From Canna indica (taxonomy: Eukaryota > Streptophyta > Magnoliopsida > Zingiberales > Cannaceae), in the NCBI GenBank assembly GCA_034359265.1, contig CP136897.1, positions 27,088,001-27,152,000 on the forward strand: 64,000 nucleotides of DNA. The letters run 5' to 3'. Below are positions 40,564-52,077 of this stretch, one piece after another. The translations under genes were made by a program, and so were the position numbers. Position 1 is the first letter of the stretch; every line of letters starts with the position of its first letter. A model generated the notes under the pieces. That model saw only the letters and a program-made list of their open reading frames with translations. It was not told the DNA's origin and made no database searches.

Positions 40564-43194
40564 CTTGGAAACTTAGAATGTATACCTTTCTAAAGTCCCA
40601 TGGTTTAGATGTTTTTAACATGTTAAAAATTGAATTCATTGAACCTAGAAAAGAAATGCATGATTGGAGCCAAGATGAAACTGGCATGTTCAAATTAAAT
40701 ACTCAAGCCATGAATTTCATATATTGTCCATTGCCTAATTTAGTATTTGAAAAAATCATGTATTGTCCTTCCGCTTATGACTTATGAGATTGTTTGAATA
40801 TGCTATATAATTATGCAATACCGAGGAATTAATCACTTTTGTTGAAGGCGGTGATGACAATGGTCACCCCCTACCACTAACAAGGTTTTGATGCTCATAG
40901 TGTTTCTAATCAAATAAGCACTAAAAGTCGGAAGAGGGAGGTCACTTGCTTCTTTTGCGAGGAGAAGGGGCATATATGTTGGTGAAAAGGTCACACTAGA
41001 GGTGGGTGAATAGTGTGTTTACTGATGTTTTTGCCTAAATCTGGTTTTAATTGTTTCTTTGGTTACTTAGGCAAATTATAAGTTGAGTAGCAAGTGGAAG
41101 CAAAGTAAATACGATAATGAAATAAACGCAAGTAGAATCAATGCAAACATAATGATTTATAGTGGTTCGGCCCCAAACCTACTCCACCACCTAAGCACCC
41201 CGCTTAGGATTTCCAAACTAGTTTAACTAGATTACTTAGTTTCCTTACAATGAGGACTTTACACCAGAAAGTCTCCGCTCTCAAACCGAAGGCACTTCCA
41301 CACCCGGAAGTATCCCGCCTTCCTACCGATAGCACTCTCCCACCTCAACCTAACGACAACTCAACTAATCCTAGTAAACTAAGTTTACAATGGTGGATTT
41401 AAGTCTTAACACCAAGGCAACGACCAACTCAATCAACCTAGCACTCTAGGTTTACACACACTCAAATACAATGAAATAAAAAACAAAATACAACAATAAA
41501 TCGCTTACTGACGCTTTCTGGCAAACTTTGATCGACCGTTCGGTCGATCGACTTGCCTACTGCCAGTGTTTGGCAGCATTCGGTCGACCGGTCGATCGAT
41601 CGAAATTGGGCAGACTGCTTGGTTTGGATCAGATTTTGCTTGCTTGTTTGTTTTCTGGTTCCATCTTTGCTAAGTCTACTTATATAACATTTCTTAACTT
41701 TAAGTCAACAACTTTAAAACATAAATGTTATATAAGGATTACCCCCATTTGGATTCAATAAAAATATCTAAAAACTCAAAATCCTTAAGAATCAAAATCT
41801 AGTTTTTGGGGTCTAGTACAAATTTTTGGAAAATGGAAATTTTCTAATCTCCCGGGTCAAGTATGGGTAGGCTAAAGGCTTCCAAAAATTCCTAAAAAAT
41901 ACCTCGTTATCTAGTTTTTGCACAAGGAACAATTACCGCCATTTTTTGTGTCAAGAAAATGTCTAGGTCATATAGCCCTCCAAGGAGCTCCCTAGGCTAA
42001 GTGAATTTCAGGGCGGTTTCCGGGTTTTCATATTTTGGGATTCAGGTTTGGTTTTTGGGTTATTATGCATCATCATGAGGATTTACAACATAAAGTCGAC
42101 ACCCTAAACCTAGACTCTATCTTCCCGAAGAATCTCGAGCGTCGACGAGCGTCCTTGCCGATTTCTCCGATTTCTTCAATTTTTTCGATCGGGGATGTCG
42201 AGCGCTAACCGACTTAGAACCTGAAAGATTTCTCAATGAAACGTTAGTTTCATGTTTGTTATCATCAAAACCGAGATTAAGACCAAGGTTGAAAATCTTA
42301 AGCCAGCAATATAAAGAAGCATTGCCCTTCCCTCAAGAAAAATGGCAAGAAGAATGCTTCAAAGTCCACCTCCGAATCTAGTGGAGCATCTTCTTCTCAT
42401 GATGGAGAAGCACTTCACACATTTGCCTCATGGGACTTAAAAATGAGGTAAATCCTTCCCTTTTTCATCATGATGAAAATTTCATTGATAATGAAATGAT
42501 AGCTCATCTAGTTCATTTAACATGCTGTATGAGGAACTAGTTAAGGAATGTCAAAAAATGTATGCCTTGCTTATGAAAAAGAACAAAGAAAATAAAAAAC
42601 TAAAGAAAGAAAATTTAAGGCTTAGTTTGGTTAATTCTTGCCATGATGACTTTAAGCTTGAAATTGAGGACTTACAAAGTGAGAATATGGATTGAAAAAT
42701 GAAAAGATGATTTGAAAATTGAATTGAAAAATATCTCAAAATTTGAGATTGAGAATTTGAAAGTAGAAAATATGAAAATCAAAAATGAAAATGGCATGTC
42801 GAAATCTCAATTGCATGCTATTCAAAAATTCATGAATGACTTGAAAAGTGAGATTGTTTTCTTGAGTAGGAAAACAAATAATTTACCAAATAGTTTCTCT
42901 TCTAAGAATTCTAGAATTAGAAATGTTTCATTCATAAATTCCCGTGCTCATGTTAATACTAGGCATTCCACATTTAAACCTAATATTAGGAGAAATGAAA
43001 ATAAAAATTTGCATGGTCATTGTTTTTGTTGTGGTGTTTACAGGCATGCTATATATGATTGTGCATTTAAGATGAATCCAAGTGGTGTTAAGAAACATTG
43101 GGTTCCTAAGCCCATTAACCCCCAAGGACTCAAAGACATTTGGGTACCAAAGATTCCATGTTCTTTTGTAGGGGGAGCTACCACACAAGGGTAA
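40564..43194 (+). pseudogene. gag of SIRE-like copy 2, split by a solo LTR
   Basis: 40564-40976 continues from a point about 20 codons into gag: RMYTFLKSHGLDVFNMLKIE, then EKIMYCPSAYDL and a stop, then CFFCEEKGH (first half of the zinc knuckle). The solo LTR at 40977-42308 cuts the knuckle. 42314-43194 carries Lys/Asn-rich coiled-coil-like repeats, HGHCFCCGVYRHAIYDC, then NPQGLKDIWVPK and the end GGATTQG at about 43190. Frames change several times. The copy of this gene at 53322 is better preserved. Confidence 0.8.
40977..42308 (-). mobile_element. solo LTR of the SIRE-like family in copy 2 gag
   Basis: Starts TGTTGGTGAAAAGG, ends AAGCCAGCA, with a perfect 5-bp duplication ATATA (40972-40976 and 42309-42313). 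Reverse orientation. The palindrome array is short here (41528-41610). No internal domain. Confidence 0.92.
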
Positions 43195-43334
43195 AGATAA
43201 GTGAAGTATTGAAGGTGACCAAAGAATTGAAATGAAAGATCCTTACATGGTTGCAACTTCAAGTCTTCACCTAGACTAGATGCCTATGGTAATAAAGGTT
43301 GGCATCTAATTTACTTGGTATCATCTCATGTTCC

Positions 43335-43756
43335 TGCTTGAGAGTTGGGGGCCTTCCGATCTGGTTCAGTTTCTCTCCTTGTCTGGTTCGACGCCAGTGG
43401 GAGGGGACTTGCAAAAGACACTATGACGCTCAAGTTAGGGGAACTCGTGCGCCGTGTCTATTTTTATTGCAGGGGAGGACGGTGTTGCCGCTTGAAATTC
43501 TTGAAGTGAGGTTGCCTAGAATGGGTCGAGGTCGATCTCGAAGATGGTGGGTGTATATTTTCTAATAAGGTTGGATGCAGATCCTTATGCGACCAGGTGG
43601 GGTCCTTAGGAAGAGCTATTTAGTCTGGTTTGAGCTTGACTCGGGGACGTAGTCAAGCGGAGCCCCCTGGACGGGGTCACGTAGTCTGGTTCAGAATGAA
43701 GGATAGAGCATTGCTGGGTCTAGTTCGACCGGGCCCTATATATCTAGTCCAATCCA
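43335..43756 (-). repeat. Tat element 3' LTR
   Basis: 422 bp, matching 60919-61381 throughout with some indels. Next to it, forward CAGCCCCCGAG (43757-43767) is the reverse complement of a polypurine tract CTCGGGGGCTG, which places this as the 3' LTR of a reverse-strand element. Confidence 0.8.
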
Positions 43757-43767
43757 CAGCCCCCGAG

Positions 43768-44453
43768 CTTGGTCGGAGTATGTTTAGAAGACTGTGTGCC
43801 ATGCTCTTGAGTTGAGTGAGCCTCCTTCTTGTTGTTGGGTATCTTTGGGAAAACCCTGGATAAGTCGTCCAAGTCGTACTGGGTGACCAGAGAGGTAATG
43901 TCGAGGTTGGCGATTGCTGGGCTAGGATTGATCGTGATGACATAAATGGTTGTGAGAAGCCGGGCTGAGGTAAGTGGTAATCCGTCACTTCTAGTTGGTA
44001 CGTGGTGGCTCTTCGTGTCACTTCAGAGTAAGTCAAATTGGTATTTTTGCCATGTTTGACATATGCCTTCTCAGCTTCCATGCTCAGTATGTCAGTTTTG
44101 CTAATGAAGATCTTCTTATTCTGCATGGTGGCTACTGATTGGCCCTTGCTCTCTCGTATTTGGGATAGACATCACAGTAAAAAAGGTGTTCATTCGTGCC
44201 ATGGGGGGAGTTTCTAGGGAGCCGTCGATCGCTGAGCTGGCCGGTGCAGATTTAGTTTCGCCTTCACCGAGGGCCATTTAATGGGGAAGTGGAGCCTATA
44301 AAATGGTTTTTTCCTTTCCCAATTTGTGAACTTTTCTTGAATTCTTTGGCCTTCGTTCTTAGCAGGCTTCAGTGGTGCCTTCCTCAATCAGTTCCCTTAT
44401 TTTGATATCTGCTAACTCTTGTCGTTAAGTCTTCTCAACCTCAATCCTCACTA
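43768..44453 (-). other. Tat 3' untranslated region
   Basis: Between antisense ORF and 3' LTR. No recognisable protein. Open stretches in it do not resemble any family. 47243-47516 and 48256-48579 are likewise non-coding spacers of the same element. Confidence 0.5.
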
Positions 44454-44516
44454 TTGTTGTTGAACTTAGGTTTTACGATTTTTCAGATGAACTGCTTAGC
44501 CCTTTCTTCTCTTTTA

Positions 44517-47242
44517 GGCATGCATTCCTTATTTCTGAATGTTCCAGGCATGCGCTCTCACTTTACAGAGATGCGGGAGAGACCTGTGGGAGACAGAGGG
44601 AAGAACCCGCTGGTGGATGAGTTGTTGAGGCCTATGAGGGCTTCTCAGTCTCAGAAGCCACGGGTCTCAGGAGGGGGAGTGGAGGTGGTCGGCTCATCAG
44701 CCTCTTCGGATTCTTCAGTCCTCCTTGGCTCGCTGGCGGGGCGTTGGAAAAGGGCTAGGCACTCGGGGGAGAACCTTCTTGCCGAAGTGAATGTTCATCC
44801 TCGAGGGAACGAGTCCCATCTTCCGGAGGCGGCGGTGGTGGCCAGTACATCAACAGGGGTTTGCCAATCAGGCTCGGTGTTGCATTTTTGATTCGGTAAC
44901 CAGTTGGTCTTTCCCGAGGGGGTAGATCCTTGGGAACATGTCCAGCTTTTGTTGGGTGAGTTGAAGAAGGCTTCGCGAAGGGAGTGCAAAGTACAGTTTC
45001 AAGAGCTTGAAAACTCCAGGCTTAGGATGATGGAAATGGAGAGAGCTTTGGTGGCAAAGGTCAAGGAGGTCACCCGCTTGAGTGTAGCTATTTTTGAGTC
45101 CATCGCTCGGATAACGGAGATGGAAAGCAAGGCTAGGGCGGAGCTGGAGATGGTTTACTTGTTGGATGAAATGGCTACACTAGGGGGGGTGAATAGTGTG
45201 TTTACTAATTTTTTTGCCTAAATCTATTTTTAATCATTTTCTTAAGCTACTTAGGCAATTTATGATTAAATGATTAAATGCGGAAGCGATAAATAATAAA
45301 GCAATTAATACCACCAATAAATCAAGGCAAACACAATGATTTATAGTGGTTCGGCCCCAATGCCTACTCCACTACCTAAGCACCCCGCTTAGGATTTCAA
45401 AACTAGTTTTACTATATTATCTTGTTTCCTTTACAACGAGGACGTTTTCACCGGAGAGTCTCCGCTCTCACACCAAAGGCACTTCCACACCCGGAATTCT
45501 CCGCCTTCCTACCGAGAGAACTCTCCCACCTCAATCCTAAGGACAACAAGAACTAATCCTAGTAAACTACGTTTACACAAGTGGCTTTACACCTTCTACA
45601 CCAAGGATACCACTCAATTACAAGACCTAACACTAGGTCTTCTTACACGTTCAAATACAATGAAATAAATCACAAAAATACACAAGTAATGGAGCAAATA
45701 AATAATACAACAAATACTTAGCTCCAAACACGAGTCCTAGTTCCTCTTGATGCCTCAATGATGAATCGTTCAAAGCTGGAAGGTAAGATCAAGGATGTAT
45801 CTTGGAAACTAGGGTTTTCAAGAAGATGGATCAAGAGAAGATTTAGAATGATCAAGAATTGGCTCAATAGAGGCTTGGATCAATTGTTGAGAGAGCTTAA
45901 AGAAGATTGGTGAAGGGTATTTATAACCCCTCAACAGAACGGCTGCTCAATGGGCGAAAAACTAGCCATTTCCATCGTTCGATCGCTTGACGGTCGATCG
46001 TCGGTCGATCGATCACCCAGTGACCACTGGCTTTCTGTGCCTTAAACACTTTGTTCGGTCGACCGACGGGTCGACCAAATGAGTCGCGATACTGTGATCT
46101 GCAATTCGATCGACCGACGCAAGTACTGCCAATGTTTGGCCTCGGTCGATCAACTGCCCGGTCGACCGAAGTAGCCACTGCCAATTTTTGGCGTTGTTCG
46201 ATCGACCGACCGATCAACCGAACCTGGACTGGGCAGTTTGGTTAGGCTTTGTTTGTTCATTTTCTGGTTCCGTCTTCGCTAAGTCTACTTATATAACATT
46301 TAATAACTTTAAAACATAAATATATGTTATATAAGGATTACCCCCCATTTGGGTTCAATAAAAATATCTAAAAAATCAAAATCCTTAAGAATCAAAATCT
46401 AGTTTTTGGGGTCTAGTACAAATTTTCGGAAAATAAAAATTTTCTATTCTTTCAAGTCAAGAATGGGTAGGCTAAAGGCTTCCAAAAAATCCTTTAAAAT
46501 GCGTTGTTATCTAGTTTTACCCCAAGGAATAATTATCACCATTTTTTATGTTAAAGAAAATATCTAGGTCATATAGCTCTCCAAGGAGCTCCCTAGGCTT
46601 AGTGAGTTTTCAGGGCGATTTCCAAGTTTTCATGTTTTGGGGTTCGGGATAGGTTTTTGGGTTTCTTTGCATCATCATGAGGATTTATAACTTATCTAGA
46701 CACTCTAAACCTAAACTCTATCTTCTCAAAGAATCCCGAGCGCCGACGAGCTTCCTTGCCGATTTCACCAATTTTTTCGATCGTGGACGTCGTGCGCTAA
46801 CCGACTTGGAACTTGAAAGATTTCTCAATGAAACATTAGTTCCATATTTGTTATCATCAAAACTGAGATTAAGCCAAGGTAGAAAACCTTAGGCCAACAT
46901 TACTTGGACCTCTCTGTGGCGGTGATGAAAAAGTCTCGTCTGAAGGCCGAGACTGAGGAGGCTAGGGCCGAGGCTGTGAGGTGCAACTTTGCTAGGGAAT
47001 CCCTCGAGGAAGAGGTGAAATGCCTCCGAGATAACGCTCTTGCCATGTATATGGAAGGTTTTCAGAGGGATTTAGAGCAGGCTAAGCTTTTGGCTCCCAA
47101 TGCTAACCTTTCAGGGATGGACCTTCTTAAAGAAGTCAGGGATGGTGTTATAGTGAACCTTGAGGTTGAGGAAGATTTTTCTTGGTCGCTCAGAGGGGAC
47201 CCTTCGACTGCGACACTGGGCAAATGCTCATTTTCTCCATGA
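44517..47242 (+). pseudogene. antisense ORF of the Tat element, split by a solo LTR
   Basis: Forward strand, opposite to gag. Open from about 44454 (first convenient ATG near 44486-44520) with one TGA at 44889-44891. It then continues in the same frame with coiled-coil sequence (KASRRECKVQFQELENSRLR) to 45159. After the solo LTR and its TTACT duplication the same frame resumes at 46904-46905 (SVAVMKKSRLKAETEEARAE) and ends at TGA 47240-47242. The whole product is a Ser/Arg-rich head with a long coiled coil, as in plant transposon-type proteins. Extra ORFs in antisense near the 3' LTR are known in Tat/Retand elements. Function unknown. Confidence 0.7.
45160..46899 (-). mobile_element. solo LTR of the SIRE-like family in the Tat antisense ORF
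   Basis: Starts TGTTGGATGAAATGG, ends AGGCCAACA, with a perfect 5-bp duplication TTACT (45155-45159 and 46900-46904). At 1740 bp it is the longest uninterrupted LTR of the family here, with palindrome array at 45960-46225. Reverse orientation, no internal domain. Confidence 0.93.
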
Positions 47243-47516
47243 GAATTCCCTATTCCGGGGAGGGGTGCTCCTACTAAGTACAACAATGTCTCTTCTCATC
47301 AGTTCCTTTAGATTTTTCTTGTACTGACTCTGGGAACTTCTATGGGGGTTGACTATTTGCCCCCTATTTGGTTGACAATTACCCCTGTCGTGGGTCTATT
47401 TTGTTGATTCTGTGATAATTATTGCTCCTCCGTGAGCTTATTTTCTTTTGTTTTGTACATATAAATCTCATTTGCTTGATTTTTCATGAAGGGAATGTCC
47501 CTGTCCGATCCTCTGG

Positions 47517-47750
47517 GAACTGGTTCAAGGTTGAACCATATGGTTGAGGGTTGAACCGTCTAAAATTTGGTTCAAGGTTGAACCTTCCAAAATCTGGTTC
47601 AAGGTTGAACCTTCCAAAATCTAGTTCAAGGTTGAACCTTCTAGAATCTGGTTCAAGGTTGAACAAAAATCTGGTTCAAGGTTGAACCTTCTAGAATCTG
47701 GTTCAAGGTTGAACAATCCAAAATCTGGTTCAAGGTTGGATCCTTAGGGA
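47517..47750 (-). repeat. 27-bp palindromic tandem repeat in Tat 3' region
   Basis: About nine units of TGGTTCAAGGTTGAACC plus TTCCAAAATC or TTCTAGAATC. The core GGTTCAAGGTTGAACC is itself an inverted repeat (GGTTCAA/TTGAACC around GG), so each unit can form a small hairpin. One unit is shortened (47660-47670). Spurious forward and reverse frames in it are not genes. Confidence 0.9.
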
Positions 47751-47819
47751 TCAGGTTTTGAACGAGATATGCTAATATAAAATTACGCATGAGTAATGGT
47801 GTGGTAGTTTAGCGGTTTG

Positions 47820-48255
47820 TACTTGGGAGTTTTAGGTAGAGCTTGCAAAGCGGTGTACATCGGGACCGCGCGTGAGGAGTCAAATGAGGGCTTTGAGGCC
47901 AGAACTAATGGCTCAACGGTCCGAGGACTACACTTGGGGGTTCAGGCCGAGCTCACCGAGCAGCGTAAGGCAGAATCATGCTCGAGGAGTCATATAAGGG
48001 CGCTGCGGCCAGAAGTAGCGGCATGGTAGCCAAGAACTGCACTTGGGGGTTCAGGCCGAGCTCGCTGAGGAGCGTAAGGTGGAACCATGCTTGAGGAGTC
48101 ATGTAAGGGTGCTGAGGTCGGAAGTAGTGGCGTGGGTAGCTGAGAACTGCACTCGGGGTTCAGGCCGAGCTCGTCGATGAGCGTAAGGCGGAACAGCACT
48201 CGAGGAGTTATGTAAGGGCGCTGGGGCCAGAAGTAGTGGTGTAAAAACTTTGCTC
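47820..48255 (-). repeat. 110-bp GC-rich tandem repeat in Tat 3' region
   Basis: Four units with a period of 110 bp: CTTGGGGGTTCAGGCCGAGC recurs at 47932 and 48042, with a variant at 48152. Each also contains GAGGAGTCAT.TAAGGG and GGCCAGAAGTAG. Tandem repeats between pol and 3' LTR are typical of the Tat lineage. Confidence 0.88.
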
Positions 48256-48579
48256 ATGAGGAGCGCGCATGGGATCGTTGAGGGCGTAAGAGCTCGGGAT
48301 AGGCACTGAGGCCTGCGAACCAGACCGGTGAAGAGCAGGTCCTGGTCGTTGCGTGAGGAGTTTAGGCTTCTGGAATACCACGGGCTAAAAGGTGGAAGTT
48401 CGTGCTTAGGGGTTTGGGTCGAGTTCGTATGCGGAGACTCGAGCAAGTTTCAAGTAGAGTATTTGTTAAAGCAACGAGATTGCTTTAATGGTTTCCTGAT
48501 CATTCATAGAGAGAAATGCGAGAAATATAACTTTATTTGAGTAATAAAGAAATTGTGCGTACAGGGGAAGTGCGCTTTT

Positions 48580-49377
48580 CTATGCTTTATTGATGATCAG
48601 ATCCTGCCTGGACTTCTTTTCGAGAGCTAAGGTGGGGTTGCTTTCACAAGTCTCATCCTCAGCTTGGTTCGAGATTTTTGGCCAGTTGTTTGTTCTTGTC
48701 CCTGGGGAGTGCTTGCAAGTCGATAAGCGCATTCCTTGGTTTGGTTGTCTTTGGTTTGAGGCATTCATTATAGCACCATCGGGCTTCCTTCTGATCAGCA
48801 TGCAACACTCCTACCTCCGTCTCTCAGACAGGAAATTTTACTGCTAGATGAGGAGTAGATACGACAGCCCCCAGAGTGTTTAAGGACGGTTGTCCCAAGC
48901 TCATATGATATGGGCTAGGAATGTTGATGACAAGATATTGTACATCGATTGTCTTTGCTTTTGGCTGAGAGTTGAATGTTGTCCTCGGCCATATGGCTCC
49001 ACGGACATCAACCCTCCTGAGAAACACACCAAGTCTCCTTTGCATAGTGTGAGTGAGGCTTCTGTTAATTGCATTTTCTTAAAGGTAGAGTAGAAAATAA
49101 TATCGGCCAAGCTCCCATGGTCAACAAGAACCTTTTTAACGATAAAATTTCCTGCAATCGCAGGAATAACAACTGGGTTGTGTAGGTTCTCATAAGTTCC
49201 TTGGAAGTCAGATTCATATAACGATATTACCGAGGTTTTGGGGATAGGTCGGCGTGGGCGAACAGCGTTGTCGATTGTCATGATCACCCGAAGAGACCTT
49301 TTCCTGGCCGAGCTTGACTCTCCACCTCCCGCAAATCTACCAGCGATGTAGTCTATTACCCCTCGGGGTTCATTCAC
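48580..49377 (-). pseudogene. Tat protease and linker
   Basis: Frame 49377-48901 contains RGVIDYIAGRFAGGG, RPIPKTSVISL and the aspartic protease region VKKVLVDHGSLADIIFYSTF (active site DHGS where Tat elements usually have DNGSSADI). It then has CFSGGLMSVEPYGR. Another frame (49045-48824) has VINIPSPYHMSLGQPSLNTL and ends in HLAVKFPV. A third (48801-48580) covers the linker that normally leads to RT. RT itself never begins. Loss of the Asn/Ser in the active site and frameshifts indicate an inactive copy. Confidence 0.82.
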
Positions 49378-49639
49378 TTGGCTGCGCTCTTTCTGGGATC
49401 TTGGGGGTATTCGGCTTTGTCGTCGACGGTTGCTACTCCTACTCCGGCCTCTCTCTTTCCTGCGATGAAGATATTTATCAAGGTGTCATATGTGGACTAA
49501 ATCATCAAGCTGATCTCCGAGCATTAAACACTCCTTGGTAGTGTGTCCGTAAGTGTCATGGCATGCGCACTTCTTGCTCATGTTGGTGTTGGGTGGCAAC
49601 TTTTGTTTTCCTGCATTGGCGGAGTATTTGATAAGCTTC

Positions 49640-50628
49640 AGGTGATAGATATCCTGGACGATAGTTTCTTTCTTGGTGTTGAGGGGGGTGTGCCTTTCGA
49701 AACTGCGCTTGGGTGAGGTGGTGACCTCAGTCCCCTGCCATTTCCCCGCTCGTGTCGATTGCAGTCTTTGGTTCTTCTGTCTTCCTTTTTGGATCTTTTG
49801 TCCTCGATCACAGCTTTGAGATTCTTCAAGTTGATCTTTTTTGCTTCTTGCCGATCTTCCATTTTTATAAAACCCACCATTTTTTCTTGAAATTCGGCCA
49901 TATCTTTAGGCTCGATTAAGGCGATCTAGTTGACGAAAGGCCCAGGCTTTAGCCCGTGTTAGATGCAGAAAAGCTCGATCCACGGGTTGAGGTTGGGGAT
50001 GTCAGACGCTATGGCCTGAAACCCGTTCAGGTATTCTCTTAAGGGCTCATGTTGCCCTTGCCTAATATAGTGTAGGGTTGCTCCTATTTTGTGATATACC
50101 CACGATGTGGTGAATCGGTTGAGGAATATACGGAAAAGGTCGTCGAAAGAGTGAATTGATCTCGGCGGGAGGGAGGTGAACCATAATAGAGTTGTTTTCC
50201 ACATGAAGGTCGGGAAGGCACTACAAAGCGTAGAGTCGGTTGCTTTATGGTAGAGCATCGCGGTTCAGAACGTCGTTAGGTGTAGCGTGGGGTCACTCGT
50301 ACCGTCGTAGGGTGTCAAGGTAGTGGGTAGTTGACTTCTCGATGGGGGACAAGTTGCCATGATGTGTTTGGCGAAGGGCCCTGTGTCGTGGGAAGCAGCC
50401 TCAATTCCTTGAGCTTTTGGCCCTTCGCCCTTTTCCCGGTCGAGGGGTACTGGAGACCTCGTTTTAAAGAACGGAGATTGGTCTTCTTCTTTCTAAGTGG
50501 TTGCTCTCTCCATGCTCTGAGCGGCAACATTCGCGTTCAACTGCGGGGTGTCCCTGAGGCTGCGTTGGTTTTGCGCTCCATGCTCTCGACTTGTGTTGCT
50601 AGTTGTTGGTTTTGCACTTCTAACTCAT
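49640..50628 (-). pseudogene. Tat gag
   Basis: Reverse strand. The coiled-coil start (NNELEVQNQQLATQVESM) lies near 50625-50570. A basic linker follows. Then the retrotransposon gag domain lies at 50258-49959: FMWKTTLLWFTSLPPRSI, then SFDDLFRIFLNRF, then SIRQG-like YIRQGQHEPLREYLNGF. After a stop come NLKAVIEDKRSKKEDRRT and other basic stretches to about 49640. The N-terminal start lies across the nested insertion, beyond 60723. Several stops and frame changes. Confidence 0.85.
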
Positions 50629-52077
50629 TGTTATGCCCAAAAATCCTAAATAATATTTTATTCCTTAGCAGGGGACTGTGGGGCCGAATTAGCGCAAATT
50701 GGAATAGTTCGGGTAAGCGTTTAAATGAAGAAAAATTTAGGAAAAATATAATTATTTTATTTATGTGATTTAGCATGATATTATGATAGAGGCTTCCGGG
50801 ACGAATTCATCGGTTCAAACGGAACTCAAATCAGAGTTAGAACGGATTAGATACAGGCTAGTTTAGTCAGTTAAGTTAAGCGAGGGTATTTTGGTCATTT
50901 AGACCAAATAGAAGCCTATAAAATTGAACCTGGGGCATGTGGCCAAGGTTTTGCCACACGCCACCCAAGGCTTAAGAGAGGAGGAGGAGAGGCGCCGCCA
51001 AGAGGAGGAGGAGGAATTTCGGTGCCGGATTTCGCAAGATCGTCGGCGTTCAACGTAGGAAGACCCTTAGTTTCTTCATCCTTCCCGTTTTCTCCAAAAG
51101 AGCTGCGTGGATTAGCCATCTTTCTCATCTTTTCTTCATCATCCATGCCGCCCCTATATCTTGGGGTTCTTGACGATTCTTGTTGGATTTTTCGTGGATT
51201 GAATCGGATATTCGCGTAAAGGTTTTTATCGTGATCGCAATGATTCTATCAGAGTGATTTTTGGGGCAACTTGGCCGCCCCTTTTCCTTGCTGTACCGCC
51301 CACTTTTCTTTGAATTCTTGATGGATTCTTTGTGTAATCTTGATTATTGTTGAGGGTTCTTGGTGGTGGTTGGGTATCTTGAGGAAATGAAGGGTTTGGG
51401 GGAAGAACTAGGGTAGACCGCCCCCTTTAGGGCCCCTTTTGGTGCCCTAGGGTGGCCGGCCAATTAGGGACAACTTGGGGTAAAAATAAAAATAGGATAT
51501 TTACACCTTAGGGACATACTTTATGGTACATTAGATCTCTTCTACACTTTAGAAAAATTGTAGAGACATACAAATAGGAAATTGAGTGCCCTAAGGACAC
51601 CTAGAGACCCTATAACCCTAGTACGACCATAGGGTAAGCCGACCCTTAGGGAACCCAAGGGGGCCGAGCCCTCTATGCCCCTATAGTATTCGGATAGAGG
51701 AGAAGGCCAGACCTAGGGTACACGGCTAGGGGAGGGCTAAAGTCGGGTCTAAACCGTGTAGGAAAATTAGGACGTGTTGCATTGCATACCTCTTATATAC
51801 AAACTTGTTTTTCCTACGATGATTGGAGGTGTTGTACTTAAATTTTATGCTCATTATGTATGCTGTGAATTCATGATTTGAGAATCATTATATATGTATA
51901 TTTATTGCGAGAGGAGGCGGAGGTGAAGGTATGCCTAGACAATACCCTTGATACCTATTGTGCACATCATTGTTATGCTCATTATATTTGTATATACCTG
52001 CGCGTGTGATGTTGTGATGTGCATGATGCATTTCTCGGAAGCCTCACTGGTGCGAGGAAGGTGTTCCCCAAGGAGAC

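Noticed and set aside
43299..44126. Open frames around the left Tat LTR
   Set aside because: They are chance frames in the LTR and 3' region; nothing like a protein family is seen on either strand.
47517..47750. Evenly spaced palindromic repeats resembling a CRISPR array
   Set aside because: Spacers are themselves repeats (TTCCAAAATC), the setting is a plant retrotransposon, and no cas gene could be expected.
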